NCBI GenBank assembly: GCA_016184125.1
Contig: JACPDG010000049.1
Location: 1-56,342, forward strand
Length of the DNA stretch: 56,342 nt
Source: Candidatus Rokuibacteriota bacterium
GTDB taxonomy: Bacteria; Methylomirabilota; Methylomirabilia; Rokubacteriales; CSP1-6
Direction: 5' to 3'
In this document: one piece after another, positions 55,878-56,342 of the stretch
Numbering within the stretch: position 1 is the first letter of the stretch
How the letters are laid out: the number at the start of each line of letters is the position of its first letter
Translations under genes and position numbers: made by a program
Notes under the pieces: generated by a model
The model's database searches: none
The model's input: only the letters and a program-made list of their open reading frames with translations
Told to the model about the DNA's origin: nothing

Positions 55878-56342
55878 ATGGCTGAGCGCGACGAACGCTG
55901 GCAGCACGAACCGTGGACCAAGGACCTCTGGTGGAGCGGCAAGACGACGCGGCGCCGCTTCCTCGGCCTCAGCGCGAGCGCGGCCGGTGCGCTCGGCGCG
56001 ACGATGCTCGTGCCCGCGCCGTGGCGCGAGGCGTTCGGGCAGGCCAAGCCCTACAAGATGGGGCCGATCGAGGCGATCGTCCAGGACTACGAGTCCAAGC
56101 CGGACGTCGGCCGCCGTCGCGCCGAGAAGCTGATGGTCGAGGACAAGGTCGACGTCGTCGAGGGCGGCTACCTGTCGAACGTCTGCCTCGCATGCATGCC
56201 GGTCTACGAGGAGCACAAGACCGTCTTCATGATCGGCGTGTGTCTCGACACGACGATCACGACGACCAAGTGCAGCCGCTACGTCTTCCGCCCGTTCGAT
56301 TACGCGCCCGCCCAGGCCGTCGCGGCGGCGCCGTACCTGGTC
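55878..56342 (+). CDS. Tat-exported branched-chain-type ABC substrate-binding protein (5' part), with an apparent N-lobe deletion
   Basis: The first 155 residues are in the window. A Tat signal KTTRRRFLGLSASAAGALGATM is followed by probable cleavage near AFGQA. The mature part begins KPYKMGPIEAIVQDYESKPDVGRRRAEKLMVEDKVDVVEGGYLSN, a Peripla_BP_6 pattern (DDESKPDVAVRKAxKLIxEDKVDVLxG). About 50 residues normally found between K-P-Y-KIG and the VxDDES strand (the LTG-x-A-xG-D-GxxLAVxxxN-x-GG region) are missing. SD CAGGAGG is good. It continues beyond the window. Confidence 0.82.
   Translation, partial: MAERDERWQHEPWTKDLWWSGKTTRRRFLGLSASAAGALGATMLVPAPWREAFGQAKPYKMGPIEAIVQDYESKPDVGRRRAEKLMVEDKVDVVEGGYLSNVCLACMPVYEEHKTVFMIGVCLDTTITTTKCSRYVFRPFDYAPAQAVAAAPYLV

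Overview
The window is a very GC-rich bacterial chromosome segment with dense gene packing, many 1-4 base stop/start overlaps and frequent GTG starts. The gene set is a pyr operon with carAB, a housekeeping block running from yicC to rnhB, many stand-alone receiver domains, LLM flavin/F420-type oxidoreductase and CoA-transferase genes, and abundant palindromic GC-rich repeats. Together these suggest an uncultivated soil or subsurface lineage such as Candidatus Rokubacteria/Methylomirabilota. That assignment is my inference from style and gene content; no rRNA or tRNA gene is present to test it.

Layout. 1-2.2 kb: the end of a gas-vesicle cluster (gvpK, gvpJ), then a sensorless hybrid kinase and a receiver. 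2.3-4.8 kb (-): an XPB-type helicase with its Bax1/DUF790 nuclease partner. 4.9-8.5 kb: peptide-type ABC permeases dppB/dppC and an amidohydrolase. 8.7-10.6 kb: a PAS hybrid kinase. 10.8-19.8 kb: the pyrimidine operon pyrR-pyrB-pyrC-carA-orf90-carB-pyrF-pyrE, with a promoter and a PyrR-type hairpin that occludes the pyrR Shine-Dalgarno sequence. 19.9-22.8 kb: a P-loop protein interrupted in frame by repeats, a small Cys-rich protein and alanine dehydrogenase. 23-28.4 kb (-): a coupled GAF/PAS kinase - receiver - receiver - PilB-type ATPase operon plus another receiver. 28.4-29.8 kb: a secreted protein, a small membrane protein and an ABC permease remnant. 30-45.4 kb: yicC-remA-gmk-rpoZ-coaBC-udg-priA-def-fmt-rsmB-rpe-ffh-rpsP-khpA-rimM-trmD-rplS-rnhB. 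45.4-47.9 kb: an M48 peptidase remnant, three tandem receivers (one without its phosphoacceptor), yraN and an MFS remnant. 48-56.3 kb: a cysteine-synthase-like enzyme, a two-subunit CoA transferase, an LLM oxidoreductase, an MFS/spermidine-synthase fusion, a DapA-family enzyme and the start of a Tat-exported ABC binding protein.

Two features stand out. First, the family-4 uracil-DNA glycosylase is split by a 350-residue intein placed exactly before a Cys that should ligate the [4Fe-4S] cluster; the intein carries a zinc-finger-like segment and a Vsr/DUF559-like endonuclease domain. Second, about 16 loci carry a family of bipartite palindromic GC-rich elements. Wherever such an element lies between closely spaced co-directional genes, the reading frame usually stays open through it. 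Either the upstream gene gains an element-coded C-terminal tail (pyrC, carB, CoA-transferase alpha, LLM oxidoreductase), or a bridging mini-ORF starts on the upstream stop and stops on the downstream start (dppB-dppC, fmt-rsmB, CoA-transferase beta-LLM). This looks like mobile repeats accommodated so that translational coupling survives. I know of no description of it.

Other regulatory signals include several putative leaderless promoters (a TAnnnT -10 box 7-11 bases before a start codon with no Shine-Dalgarno sequence) and probable CTG start codons for carB and udg.
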